Assembly: GCF_019320115.1 (NCBI RefSeq)
Contig: NC_089581.1
Span: forward strand, 69,832,448-69,896,447
Source: Miscanthus floridulus
Lineage: Eukaryota > Streptophyta > Magnoliopsida > Poales > Poaceae
Direction of reading: 5' to 3'
Length of the DNA stretch: 64,000 nt
Shown here piece after piece: positions 41,936 to 54,070 of the stretch. The stretch's first letter is position 1. Every line of letters starts with the position of its first letter. The notes beneath the pieces were generated by a model, which was not told the DNA's origin, ran no database searches, and was given only the letters and a program-made list of their open reading frames with translations. Both the position numbers and the translations under genes were made by a program.

Positions 41936-42200
41936 TGAAAGGACCAAGTCGATGCGTAGAGGGGGGTGATGTTGAATACTTGAATAGGCCTATAAAAAAT
42001 CCCTGCAAAACTAAGCAATTATGCAGAGACTGGCAAAACTAGTTATGATGTCTTGAGCTTCTTGCTTGTTCTAGTCTTCAATGTTACTCTTGGATCTTCA
42101 TTTAAGGTGTCGATTCCTTGATCTTCAACTTAGCCAAGCTCAAGTCCATCTTTTACTTCCATATGACTAAGTATCTTATATACTAGCAAATATTGTTAGT
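41936..42200 (-). repeat. Copia (SIRE-type) LTR edge fragment
   Basis: TGAAAGGACCAAGTCGATGC followed by gtagaggggggtgatgttgaat is the reverse complement of a typical SIRE LTR 3' edge (compare cacccccctcttgggcatcttgatcctttca-type ending of the LTR finishing at 55998). Only a few hundred bases at most are assignable. No partner LTR or coding part is adjacent. Confidence 0.45.
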
Positions 42201-42769
42201 CCTAATGGTTATGTTGTCAGTTAACCACCAAAATCACTAAACCCTTGCTAGAGTCTATGTTTCTTACATGGTTTACAACTTTTGATCTTATTATTAGTTG
42301 TTGCAACTTTTTATCTATGAATTAAGTGCAAACTATAGTGCTTATTATGCATTTTATTCAATTTTTTAGAAAATAGATTATGTGTCCTAGGCTCTTAGTG
42401 GCTACAAGAACAAAAAGCATTATTTGAACGTATACCATGGCATTCAAGATTTTGAGTTTCCTATATTAGGGAATTATGTCTAGTACTGTTGCTTTATTAG
42501 AAAACATAAAATGTTTAAAATTAAATTACCAATATTGATATGTCAATATTTCATTCCATATACATAAAATTATCTAAAGTAACAACTTACATATTTAATT
42601 TTTATGGAGTCCCAAAAATGATTTAAAGTGAGTTGCCAGTGTTATTGGTATGTGGTTTAAGGGAATTTTTTTATTAATGATAAACTGTTGAAATAAATAA
42701 ATATCTAGCATGTGCATCTTTACTTGGTCTACATGGTGGAAAATAACTTGTATGCATACTTTTAAATTA
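42201..42769. other. AT-rich intergenic DNA
   Basis: No frame, repeat or motif that can be supported. Confidence 0.5.
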
Positions 42770-42975
42770 ACATGCACATATGTTGTATTTCCCAAATTAA
42801 CACATATGTTGTATTTCCCAAATTAACACATATGTTGTATTTCCCTAATTAACACATATACTGTATTTCCCAAATCATCTAGCCTTTAAATTAACACATA
42901 TACGTGGTGGAAATGTAATAAACACTTATAAGAGTGTCAAGTGTGCAATATAGAAACACATATACTGTATTTCCC
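42770..42975. repeat. Minisatellite, 26-27 bp units
   Basis: Four adjacent units of the form acacatatgttgtatttccc (42773-42879), with gradual substitution toward actg, and a fifth unit at about 42955-42980 after a short interruption. AT-rich and non-coding. Confidence 0.75.
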
Positions 42976-44780
42976 AAATTTAAAGGCTAGCTAGATGATG
43001 CTTATTTATGATTATTATGAAAAAATTATAATTTATTTTTTCTTTGCACATCTCTTAATTATAAGAATTATCATGGAGCCTCTGTTTAAGGACTTAAATT
43101 AGTAATATCAAGATGCATAGACATAGAAAAATCAGCCATCCAATTGGCCTCGCATGCCCCCTCATCGATACTAAAACACAGCTATAATAAACTATTAAAC
43201 TCTAAAGAAGCCCAGCCTGCAAACACATACACTGGTTCTCTCCATGTGTGGTGTGGGTGTGTGATGACCAAATAAAAGAAAAGGCTCATGTCTTGTCTTT
43301 CTTCGCCAAAAATTCCAACTAAGGTGGTCAGTTCTTGTATCCTGACTGATGCTAGATCGCTGTTCTCGAAAAGTGAAAGACAGGGAAGCTGAATACCACT
43401 AGCAACATGATTCTTGTCTCAGAGAAAGCGAGATCACATGATCTTGTTGGCTTATGTTAATCAAGTGAGATGCCTCTTGCTCCTCTTGAAGATCAGCAAT
43501 TGCATAGCTGCATATTCTCCAAAAAAGCATGGTCCCCGCCTTCTGTTGTCTTGACAGTCCTGCTCAGATATATTGCTATGCTCACTAGTTACTCACATAT
43601 TGATTCTCTTTTTTTTTGCCAAACAAGTGAACAGTCACACATACACACACTGGTATTTTTTCCACGAACACGTCCGTCCACGCGTATTTCGTTAAAAGAT
43701 AATAGAGGCTGAGAGAACGGCTTACACGATGTAGCTACAGGCGAACCTATAGCACACACTCATATATATAAGGACCTCTGAGAGACTGAGCTAGCAAATC
43801 TTAAGATTAACAAGTCACTAGTCACTATATCGGTGGGCGCTATGTCAAGCTTGACATGAGAATAGGTGCAGCTATGTCAAGCTTTCTCTATAGTTGTATA
43901 GTTGGTTGATAGACGGTTTGAGCTATATGTTGAGTCTAAAATCCTAAGTTTCTTAGAGCATACTACTAGGTCATGTTGTTCTTTCATTCTGACTTTTTTT
44001 TATTCCATCTTAAAATAACTTTCTTTTCCCTAAATTTCTAGGAAAAAAAACATGAGTGTCTTTGCCAAGTCAAGTACGTGAACCCGCTGAATTGGTTCCA
44101 CCACAAAACCTACGTTCAGTTCATACTAGCTCATATATTAATTCTTGTTGGGCTGAAATAATGTGCAGTTTCACAGATAAGACATGCTGAGAGTATAGAT
44201 ATGATGCTACCGAAACGCTTGGTAATCAACAGAGCTGGAGTGATAGCAAATGTTTTGAACAGTTTCCTTCAAGTTGTTTTTTTTCTGAAGGATGGCAAAA
44301 GCTTTGCCGCTATTTTCTTTTACTTTTTTTTTGAGGTATTAAATGCATACTATGTTTATATATTACTTTTAAAGTATTCATCGAGTTTAAAACATTTTTA
44401 AATTACAAAGATAAACTGACTACCATTCCGTAGCTTTGAGTACGACAGATATCTTCTTCATTGCATTGTGTCTGTAAACTAAAGCAAAGAGCCAAAGACA
44501 GGACCTCCTAGACACAGTTCACGCCAGTGAAATTGCCTACTGCATCTTTCTCAAAGCGTAAGCTTGGAGATGCACAACAGACTTCAGTAACAGCTTTTAA
44601 AAAGGCCATCTTACATATAGAAATGCCTTGGCGTGCATGACACAATAGGTGAGCATGCGAATAATCTATATATTTCTCTGCATCCTGTTCTCATGGACCA
44701 CATACACTCTGGATTATTCTTTCAAATCAACTTCCGTATAGCAGTTGACCAACTCTCAAGCAGGCATTAGCACCAAAGTG
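42976..44780. other. Upstream region of the MIR167 gene
   Basis: No protein-coding frame with a recognisable domain. Low TE content compared with the rest of the window. Noted elements: tgtctc (43415-43420), the core of an auxin response element and relevant only because the downstream miRNA acts in auxin signalling, and a TATA-like tatatataagg at about 43764. Both are single short matches and could be chance. Confidence 0.35.
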
Positions 44781-44787
44781 AGACTCC

Positions 44788-44800
44788 ATACTATAAGAAG
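44788..44800 (+). promoter_or_regulatory. Putative TATA box of the MIR167 transcript
   Basis: The sequence atactataagaag lies about 110 bp upstream of the hairpin and is followed after about 25 bp by a C/T-rich stretch (ttctcacactcccc) typical of plant transcription starts. The start site is therefore expected near 44820. Position and composition are the only evidence. Confidence 0.45.
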
Positions 44801-44904
44801 CATTGCTTACCCTTCTCACACTCCCCATCTTTTCACACTCCTCCCCCCTCCGATCCCCAACCCTCACCCCTCTCCTCCGGTAGATCTCCGTCCGGTGCAC
44901 CAGA

Positions 44905-45052
44905 GGTGGATGAAGCTGCCAGCATGATCTGAGACACTAGTGCTTGATCCTTTTACTGATTTGCAACTAGCCTGCATCTATATATCTTGATGCATTAATC
45001 ATGGTCTGATGAGAGTTAAGCGATCAGATCGTCCGGCAGTTTCATCTTCTTA
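44905..45052 (+). ncRNA. MIR167: MIR167 microRNA precursor hairpin
   Basis: 44911-44932 reads TGAAGCTGCCAGCATGATCT plus GA, the mature miR167 (miR167d-type ending). The opposite arm, 45026-45046 (AGATCGTCCGGCAGTTTCATC), pairs with it over its length apart from one mismatch and one bulged C. Pairing places it as the star strand with 2-nt 3' overhangs. The loop between the arms is about 93 nt. In land plants miR167 is made by DCL1 from a Pol II transcript, is loaded into AGO1 and cleaves mRNAs of ARF6/ARF8-type auxin response factors. The first ATG after the inferred start is at 44910 and opens a 5-codon frame overlapping the miRNA, so the transcript is not a coding mRNA. A gtaagt donor-like site at about 45169 suggests that the primary transcript continues and may be spliced. 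The paralog number cannot be given from sequence alone. Confidence 0.93.
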
Positions 45053-45300
45053 TGGCAGCACAATAAGCTCAACAAAACCCTAGGCATGAGCTAGGTACCT
45101 AGCATGTAGGAAGCTATTAGCACCTCTCCAAGATCTACCAAGGTGAAGACGACTGAAACTACATGCGTGGTAAGTAGAAGAGATACGGTGCTGCCTTTTC
45201 TTCAACAGTGAAGACTGTCTACTGAGGAGAGAGGAAGGTCAGAAATATGGTGATTTGTGAGACTGTATACTCCTCATCCCATTGATTTCATGCATGATTC
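45053..45300 (+). other. Probable 3' part of the MIR167 primary transcript
   Basis: Continues without TE features after the hairpin. gcgtggtaagtag at about 45164-45176 is a good 5' splice-site match. No polyadenylation site is assigned. Confidence 0.35.
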
Positions 45301-45304
45301 AGCA

Positions 45305-45328
45305 ATATATATATATATATATATATAT
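45305..45328. repeat. (AT)n microsatellite
   Basis: About 12 AT units followed by an A-rich run. Confidence 0.9.
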
Positions 45329-45969
45329 TTTTAAAAAAACATTTTCCCTTCACTTGGTTTATTAGTTAGGATGTCATTCTATTGTGCTGAACCGAGGAAA
45401 ATTGTTCTATCCAGTGCAAGTGGTTTCGATAAATTATACGCTGCTCAGCATCATTTGGCAGTCCTAGTTTATTAGCACAAAGAGGCATTGAACTGTAGCA
45501 TTATTGAGATCCAGATTGTCACAGAAAACGACTTGGATAGATCTACCCATTATAAACCATACCTTTCTAATCATATATTTGTTAGTCTCTCTAGCTAAAA
45601 ACTTTAATAAACTTTTGTACTAGCTTTGGTTAATTAATCAGTATATTTAGATATACTATATCTAATTAAAATGTTCAACTTACTTTTTGAGGCAAAAATG
45701 TTAAACTTATTGCACGTTTTCATCTAAATTTGTGAACCTTTTGCTGAACCTAGCATATATACCACATATTCTACTCCTTTGAAATGTATCATTGGTATCT
45801 ACATTTTAATAAGAAGTTTTAATTTCTAAAACACATGCATTATTTGAACAATAGTAATTCCTAGTGCAGTACTAAACCATCTGTGAAGTGGGACGATATT
45901 TCTCTTGAATGTGGGATCCTTTTAATTTGGTAATATATGCATATAGACTGTAAAATTACTCTATTATCC

Positions 45970-45974
<5 letters not shown>
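45329..45974. other. AT-rich intergenic DNA
   Basis: No supported gene or repeat. Confidence 0.5.

Positions 45975-46054
<80 letters not shown>
45975..46054. repeat. (TA)40 microsatellite
   Basis: Eighty uninterrupted bases of alternating TA. The antisense Tyr-Ile repeat frame across it is meaningless. Length is likely to vary between individuals. Confidence 0.95.
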
Positions 46055-46057
<3 letters not shown>

Positions 46058-47304
46058 TGCATGTATGGGATGGGACAAACCTCCTGGCAAGCAATAGATA
46101 GATCGACTTCAAGTTTGCAGATCTAATGGCATTGAAGATATCTTTGTTGGATAATTTGGATATGTGATGCTGACATGATAGACATACTGCCTCATTAAGT
46201 AAACTAGTAAATAATACTGTCATAATCTAATCCGCTTTAGTTAATTGTTGTTAACAAAGTGTTAAGGTATCAGAGGCTCAGAGCCCTTGAACATGAAAAT
46301 TGCACAGCTACGAATGATATAAAGCAGTATGATTGTTAGTTTCAAATTTCTAATCTAAAACCTTATGCAAGTGCATCTAGTTAAGCATCGTTCTAATTGG
46401 AGTCAAATTAAAAACTCATTCACAGAATGCAAGACGACTTAGATCCTTCCTATATATAATCCTTTTTTTAGGAAATCCTATAATCCTATTTAACTAGCAA
46501 CATATGATCTTGCACGTGGTACTGTTAATCAACAGTAGCAAAATGTAGCATGTCTAGGCTGGACAGTTGATTCTTGCAGGCCAATAACAGAACTTTGTTA
46601 AACCCTGGTTTCTAAAAGGATTCGTTATCATCCTTTTCCCTGTTATCTCACATGCATCGTGCAATTAATCAAATTAACCTGTACGCGCCTCCTAGTGTCT
46701 CTCAATTTTCAGAAGAACACTTGCGCTGTGCAATATTGAACAACTAGTAATTTAACTCAGACAAGTGCAATGCATATTACGACTTCACTGCAGGAAACAT
46801 ATTCAGCAAATGGTTGGGAGCTTAATTCTGTAATAATTCAGCAAATGCCTTCTGTATTTAATTTGTGTCTTCTAGAAAAATATGGCTTGATGACTATATA
46901 TTGGAAGTACTATATACGTACCTATATACTCCGTACAAGCCATGTGAATAAGGATAATTCAGCTATAGGCATGCAAGTTTTGGCTTCTGGATTTTTCATT
47001 CAACTGTTTTTTTTTTGGTAGAGATGTGAAATGCATAGAGGAAATAAATTAACATTTTTATTCCTGCACACAGAAATTAGTCGTGTTTTTCCTTTTCTTG
47101 TATAGAGGAAATCACCGATTTTCTGTCTAATGAAGAAACGCATAACGACGAACAAAGGTAAGGGCATAATGGGCCTGCGCCAATTTGTGGCTGTAACTTC
47201 AGCAGGCCGCAGAGACTAGATTCATTCGGCAACTGCCCCAGCCTGACACGGCTCCATCAGACAGGAGAAGCACAGACCTACAAATTGAGCCTGCGCCAAT
47301 TCGC
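46055..47304. other. Intergenic DNA, nothing supported
   Basis: AT-rich sequence with one plus frame of 83 codons (46770-47021) lacking any known domain. Confidence 0.5.
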
Positions 47305-47430
47305 CCTGTTCGGCTTGCAGGAATTTGGTTACTGTGTTGCTTTTGCTGATTTGTTGTGAGTGAAAAAAATACTATTTCTTCGCTGAAAAAATACTGCTGA
47401 AGTAATGTTGAACCGAAAAGTGGAGTAGTT
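47305..47430. mobile_element. hAT-type MITE fragment
   Basis: Contains ccctgttcggcttgcag at the left and then gctgatttgttgtgag, gctgaaaaaatactg: phrases typical of a common grass hAT MITE that starts GGCCTGTTCG and carries GCTGAAAAAGTACTG blocks. The right end is not recognisable, so it is scored as a fragment. Confidence 0.45.
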
Positions 47431-47894
47431 TGATGACGTAGCACTCATTCCTTTTCTTCTTTACAGCTGCACACGCAAATGGGGTTTCAGACCACTTTAT
47501 CTTTTAGTAACATTTTATATTTTTTTCTACAACAGTAAAACCGAATTTCATTACCAAACTAACGAAATTACATCGAGTCCACAGTTCCCTATGCAAAAAG
47601 TAAAAACGATGGCCAGAATATAGACTGATCCAAGCAAATGATCACAAAGGGAACAAATGCCTGGACCCAACTATCAAAAACTCCCAGAAGGTAGGCTAAG
47701 AAGCGCCAGCCCAAAACAACCCCGCACCTCAACAGGGGTTTCCACCAAGTTCATAACAGACAACCACCAGTTTTTAGGCTAAAAACAGAACTGCTCCATA
47801 CACCGCAGAGCATTATATGCTGAACTCCATTACGCAGCCAACAAACTTCCATCATCAAGTCTTCAATCATCCAACCAATGAAATCAGCTGACGT

Positions 47895-50800
47895 TCATCT
47901 TGAGCCCGCTTTTGAGCATCCTGCTTGTGGAAGAAGAGCGCCGCCGTCTTCAGCGCCTCCGCTCCCTGGATCACCTGCTGCTTCAAGTCTTCTTTGGCCT
48001 GCCCAGTATGTGAGAAAAGAGCAAATCATACACATAATCTCAGTAGGAGATTTCACCCTTCGATCCTCGAAGCACATAGCATTACGAGTTCTCCAGACCG
48101 CCAAGCATACTGCAGCCAACCCAACTGCATGCATAAGAGGGCACTGGGGGAGTATATTGTTTATCCAGATCCAGTACTGGTTTATGTTACCAGGTCTGCA
48201 TTCAGCTCCTAAGGAGTACGCTAACAAGCTCCAGATGTACTTAGCTGTTAGGCACTCAAAGAAAATATGTTGAACAGTCTCCTGATCCGTGCAAAAAGCA
48301 CAAGACATGTTTCCTTTCCATTTACGTTTACAAAGGTTATCCTTGGTCAGAATGGCTTCATGTGCAACGAACCACATAAAGATTTTGATTTTCAACAGCA
48401 CTTTCGCCTTCCACATTCTCTTGAAACTTAGGCCATAGTCATCTTTACACAAATGTTTGTATACCGATCGAACAGAAAAAAAACTACAAATTTCTCCCAG
48501 TCCCATTTAGCTGTCTTTTTCTATTAGTGTTCAAACGATGAACCATGTCATATAAGCGTCTGAGTTGATTTTGTAAGTCTTCATACAGCCATCTTCTAAA
48601 TTTCAACCTCCAATTTCTCTGTTTCAAGGCGTCAACAGTCCTGGTCCTCACTGATTTCATAAAGTTGAGGGAACTTGTCTGCAAAGGAGACAAGACCACA
48701 CCACTTGTCATGCCAAAACTAGTGCTTTTGCCATCTCCTGCCACCATAGATCTTCCTTTCAAATAGATATGTCTAACCTTCAGCAGGTCATTCCACACGG
48801 GGGAATTCCTGATGCTTTTTTTCACCTGAGCTATACCACCATTTTTAAGATACTTCTTAGTTATAATTTTATGCCAGATGCCAGCCCCATTCTCAGCCTT
48901 CCACCACCATTTGCAAAGCAGACTAATATTCATCTTCCTTAAGTCTTTCACCCCTAGACCCCCCTTGCTTTTAGGCTTAGTGATTTTAGTCCACTTTACC
49001 AAATGGTATTTCTTCTTCGGATTACCCCCTTGCCAAAAGAATCTCTTTCTAGCAGTGCCCATTTTGTTCAAGGTTGAAACAGGTAACCAATACATGGACA
49101 TGGCATAAATTGGGAGATTGCTCAAACAAGAATTGATGAGCACTAATCTACCACCCAAACTAAGAGCACTACCCTTCCAACCATCCAATCTTTTCAGCAT
49201 TTTTTCACAAATAGGTAACCAGTCCACTATATGTAACCTGGACCCAGCCACAGGGACCCCAAGATACTTAATTAGCCAACTCCCCACAGCACAGTTGAAC
49301 ATGTTAGAGAATTCTATGCTTTTAGCTTCATCTTGACTTATCATAATGACCTCACTTTTAGAAAAAGTAATCTTCAAACCAGACATGGCTTCATAAAGAT
49401 ATAACAACAGTTTTTGATGAGAGGCTTGTTCTTTTTCATCCTGGATATAAATGATTGTATCATCTGCATACTGCAAGATTGCTACCCCATTTTCCACATA
49501 CTCAGGCACTAGACCTTTTATCAAATTATTTTTCTGTGCAAGGCACATCATTTTTGCAAGGGTGTCAACAGCAATGTTGAAAAGGAAAGGGGACAAAGGA
49601 TTACCCTGTCTAAGCCCCTGCCAGATTTGAAATAACTCCCATTTGTATTATTAACTTTAACACTTACAGTTCCAGAAGTCATCACAATCTTAACCCATTC
49701 ACACCACTTATCACCAAAACCCCTTTGCCTGAGACATTCAAACAGGAATTCCCAGTTGAGTTTGTCGTAAGCCTTCTCAAAATCCAGTTTTAACACAAGG
49801 CCATCCTTCTTTCTGATTCTAGTATCATGCAAGATTTCATGCAAAGCCATAATTCCATCCATAATGTTTCTGTTCTTCAAAAATCCAGACCGGCTCTTGT
49901 TAATGATTCTACTCATGACTTTCTCAAGCCTCAGCATTAAAGCTTTTGTAAATTTTTTATAGATGACATTTAGCAGGCAAATAGGCCTGTATTGCTTGAT
50001 ATTATTAGCCTCTTTAACTTTAGGTAACAGAGTAATAATACCTTAGTTGAAACGACCAATGTCCAAATTAAGATTATGAAAATCATGGAACGGGGCAACC
50101 AAGTCATTTTTTATGAGATCCCAGCAATGCTGGTAAAATTCTATTGGGAAATGATCAGGCCCAGGGGCAGTGTTCTTCTCCAAAGAGAAAATAGCCTCTT
50201 TGATTTCATTTTCAGAAAAAGATTTTTCCAATTCCTCATTTTCCTGTTCACTAACAGTTTCAGATTGTTCCCAACAATCAGGGTCCAAATGAATGTCAGA
50301 GGGGACAAAAGGACCAAAAAGTTCTTTGTAAAATTGAGTGGCATGCTCCACCAGGGCAGCATCACCTTCAATAATTTGGTCATTATGATTAAGAGAATAA
50401 ATTGTATTCTTCCTTTTCTTTCCATTTGCCACTGTGAAAAAAGGCAGTATTATTATCCCCTTTCAGCAACCACATACTGTTTGATCTTTTATGCCAATAG
50501 GCTTCCTCTTCTTCAAGCAGTCTAAGTAATTCAGTTTGAATAAAAGTCTTTCTGTTTAGCAAATCAGCAAAAAGAGTCACCTCCTCTTTTGTTTTTCTAA
50601 ACTCTCCAATTCTTCTTTTAGAATAAGCTTGTATTTTCTGGTGTGACCCTTCAGACTTTGGCCCCACCCTTTAAGAAACTTTTTAACCCTGCCCATCTTT
50701 ATACACCAGGTATCAATAGCAGACTTAGAGTGCACTTTTCTCTCCCAAAATTCCTACACTTTAAGTGTGAATTCTGCATGTTGCAGCCAAGAGGTCTCAA

Positions 50801-51531
50801 AACAGAAAGGTCTTGAACCAATCTTATGTTCCAAATCAGTTCTCACAATCAGAGGATTGTGATCAGACAAGTATCTTGGGATTTTCCTAAGGTTGCAAAG
50901 GGGAAATTCCATTTCCCAGGAGCTGGATATCAAGATTCTATCTAATTTCTCAAGGGTTGGGTTTTTCCTATTGTTACTCCAAGCGTACTTGCCCCTAGAT
51001 AAAGGTAACTTTCTAAGCTCATAAGTATTGATAATGTGGTTGAAAACATCAGAAAAGTTATTTTCAGTGAATTTCTTGTTTTTATCAGAGCTAAATCTCA
51101 AAATGTTAAAATCCCCCCATGAGGATGGGGTATTTTGCCTTGAAGCATAAATTAGCAAGCTCTATCAAAAAAATATCTCTAAATTCATCATGGGCTGGTC
51201 CATAGACATTAACCAGAGACCAAAGTTTATTGACATTTTTATCCAAAACATTTGCAATTATCATGTAATCACCATTTTCAAAGCTTTCCACAACAAATCT
51301 ATCATTTTTTATTCCACTCAACATCCCCCTAGATTTGCCATCAGAAGGAGTCCAGTGCCAGCTGAACTCTTTGGTATTATCAATCTTTCTAAAAAATTTA
51401 TCAGAGTAGGATTTCTTCATAGTTTCCTGAATCCCTATAAAATCAACTTTATGGTCCCAAATTAGCTCTTTAATATAGGAGCTAAGACCCTTTTTTGCCA
51501 CCCCACAACAATTCCATATGATGCCTATCAT
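47895..51531 (-). pseudogene. LINE ORF2 (endonuclease and reverse transcriptase)
   Basis: ATG at 51531 overlaps the ORF1 stop as ATGA. Domains in order: apurinic-type endonuclease (MIGIIWNCCGVAKKGL, FIGIQETMK, WSLVNVYGPAHD, then the GDFN motif split by a one-base shift in a G run near 51115, YAWSNNR, LDRILIS, LSDHNPL) to about 50820; linker with an intact PLGLIISQ-type RT entry near 50150; RT (KALMLRLEKVMSRIINKSRSGF, LKLDFEKAYD, a one-base loss at about 49610, SPFLFNIAVDTL, catalytic YADDTI near 49470, LGGRLVLINS); and zf-RVT (FSVRSVYKHL, MWKAKVLLKIKIFMW, CAFCTDQETVQHIFFEC) to the stop at 47895. At least four lesions. Otherwise well preserved, so a medium-age insertion. Confidence 0.85.
51528..51531 (-). 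promoter_or_regulatory. ATGA stop-start overlap between LINE ORF1 and ORF2
   Basis: On the minus strand the ORF1 stop TGA (51530-51528) overlaps the ORF2 ATG (51531-51529) as ATGA. Such an arrangement suits termination-reinitiation translation of ORF2. The mechanism is inferred. Confidence 0.6.
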
Positions 51532-54070
51532 TTGATAACCTTTTTTATAGTCTTCCTGTCTCTGAGATTGAATCTAGGGCTAGCCTTAGATTCAACTCCA
51601 ACAGAGTTATCCAAACCAGCAAGAGGCTGGCTGTTACTAACTCTGGCTTTCCTCTTATATTTCTTTTTAGAAGATCTACTTTTTCTTGCACTCACTGTTA
51701 CAAAACAAGGTTCTTCTTCAGATTCATCAGAGCCCCACTCCAAAAGAGGTTGATCTTCTAAGGGAAGATTTTCATCTTCCAGATTATCAATGTGCTCAGA
51801 GGTGGCATTAGAGTGTTCATTTAACTTCATTCTAGCATTCTCCAAATACTTTAACAAGTCAATTTTTTCAAAAGTTAGAGACTCAGAATGCATCCCCATA
51901 TTAATAGCTAGAGAGACAATACTAGTGTTATTAAGAACTGCAAAGGAGTTCTAGTCACTAGAGCAATTACCTTTATCCTCCAAATTTGTTGTCATCTTGT
52001 TCTGGGCTTGATCTCCCACCCTCACCTATGAAGTGCCATTGTCCCTGAGTCTCTTGCTCTGTCTAACCTCCTTCCATTCTGTCTAGTCAGAGTTGTTATC
52101 CCTTAGCCTAGCTTTAGTCTCAGCAGACAAGGCAGACACATGCTTATCCCAAATGTTCAGCTGCTCCTGATCACATTCCAAGCCACTTCTCTCAGTATTG
52201 TCCATTTCAACAGCATTGGCATCTTTATCCACCTCCATGATAACAGCATTTACTTCCTCATTAGTTTCCTTAATCTTCTCATTTACTATTTCCACCTCAT
52301 CAATTTCAGATTTTTGGCCATCCTCTTCCTAGATCAGATCCCAATCTATGTCCTGACTCCCTATGTGAGGTACATCTTCTTGATTGGATATGTCAACTTT
52401 AGGAGCTCCTTGGCTGCCTTTGGCAGGACTCATAGACACAGCTCTAGCAGTAGTATGATTTTCCTCTTCTAAAATAGTGGGGAGGCTTTTACTTGGACCA
52501 GACTTTAACATATAGTCTTCTAGCTGAAAGAATTCAGATCTCTTGCAACCATGCAAAGCATCTTTAGCCTCAATTGCAGTCAGGGGATCATGTTTGGATT
52601 TTTGCAGATTAGAGCCATAGTCATTGATAACAGTATGAGATGAGTCATTCACAATGATGCTGCTGAGCATTCTAATATCCAGATTCTCAAAAATACCAAA
52701 TCTGAGCTGATCGGACCCTGGGACAATCAGATCACCCATCTTTAGGCCCTCATCTTCACTATCCTCATCATTACTCTCCAAAACTTGAGTCAACAGAAAC
52801 TTGCTTCCCTTTGACATTGCTTGCACTCTTACTGGTTCTAGCTTCAGAGGGCTAGCCCAGATCTTTTGTAGGTTCCATTCTCTGTTTCTTAGGGGATGGG
52901 AAGTCATCCTTGGGTTTATCCCTTTTATTTCTGATCCATTTATTGCCAGAAGGATTAGTTTACCCATCTTGGGGCACCTCTCTCTGAAAGAAGTAGTCAT
53001 AGAAGTTAAAATCCAGAACACCATCCGCAGAGGCAGGAACCTTGGTGACATCCCTGCAGCCTATTTTGATTCTAACATAGTCATTCTTATGCAAGTTTTC
53101 CTTGTCCACTTCCAGGGGCAAACCCACTTTTGATGCAACCATACAAACATTGGAATATGACCTCTTCTCAAAAGGGATGTTAGTAATCCTGAACCAAGCC
53201 ACACTAGTGGACCTTTGGAACCAGTTGTAGGGTTCCATTTTTCAACTTTGACTACCACCTCAGGCATGGACCTCATCCTTAGTTCAGTGAAGTGAGCTAA
53301 ATCATCAATGGTCTGTGCATTAGGAAACCTCATCTGATACTTTCCTTCCCCAATTCTCTTTGCAAACCACCTCCAAGTAGAGTTAGGACCAGCTTTCAGT
53401 CTAAATTCATTTTCAATCTGTCTAACATTTGCCTACCCAACAGTCACAATGATAAGAGCTGTAGTAGACATGTCTTTTATCCCCTCATCTGTATTGGCAC
53501 TCTCAATAACATGGAACCCTTGCCCATAAGCAGATAGACCACAAAAGGGTGAGATAAACTCCCATGGCATTTTGTTCATACAGACCCTAGCCACATGTCC
53601 CTCCTTATGACACCTTGAGCAAACAATAGGGCTTGGACACCCATTAGTGGTATGCCCAACCTTGCCACATCTGTGACAGAATTGTTGTCTCTCAGGTTGC
53701 TCTCTAGGAGCCTCCCTCTCACCATCACCATCATTCTGGACTGCTTGTTCATCATTCACAATGAGTTGAGTACTGTTGTTTACAGATGTTTCCACCTCAG
53801 CCGATTCGGGTTTTTTACTAGGATTAGACTCCTCCCTCTTCTCCGATTGAACCGGGTTACCCTCCTCACGCATCTGGTTCCCAGTTCCCTGTTGAAACCA
53901 CTACCCCCTCTGACCTGGAACCTCCCTCCATCTCTACCACCTTCCCTCTGCACCCAACCTCGATTGCCTCCTTGCCAACCACCATGGAAACCACCACAAT
54001 TCCCACCATATCCATAGTTTCCACCATACCCAGTATTGAATCTACCCTGATTATACTGATTTTGATCCAT
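51528..54070 (-). pseudogene. LINE ORF1 (nucleic-acid-binding protein)
   Basis: Starts MDQNQYNQGRFNTGYGGNYG with a Gly/Arg/Asn-rich N terminus (54070 to about 53885), then after a frame change MREEGNPVQ... with two CCHC knuckles, CHRCGKVGHTTNGC and CSRCHKEGHVARVC (about 53680-53590). Next, after a stop near 53433, comes a conserved plant ORF1 region (ENEFRLKAGPNSTWRWFAKR; TSVAWFRITNIPFEKRSYSN; VGLPLEVDKENLHKNDYVRIKIGCRDV), followed by acidic low-complexity sequence and a basic C terminus (ARKSRSSKKKYKRKAR at about 51690-51640). Three or more frame breaks. The normal role is to bind LINE RNA in the transposition particle. In this family the DUF4283 region usually precedes the zinc knuckles, so the order seen here is worth checking. 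Confidence 0.7.

Noticed and set aside
44745..44927. 60-codon frame next to MIR167
   Set aside because: Starts upstream of the inferred TATA box, Pro/His-rich, ends within the miRNA. More likely chance than a regulatory peptide.
45969..46223. 84-codon frame with long Ile-Tyr repeat
   Set aside because: Pure translation of the TA microsatellite.
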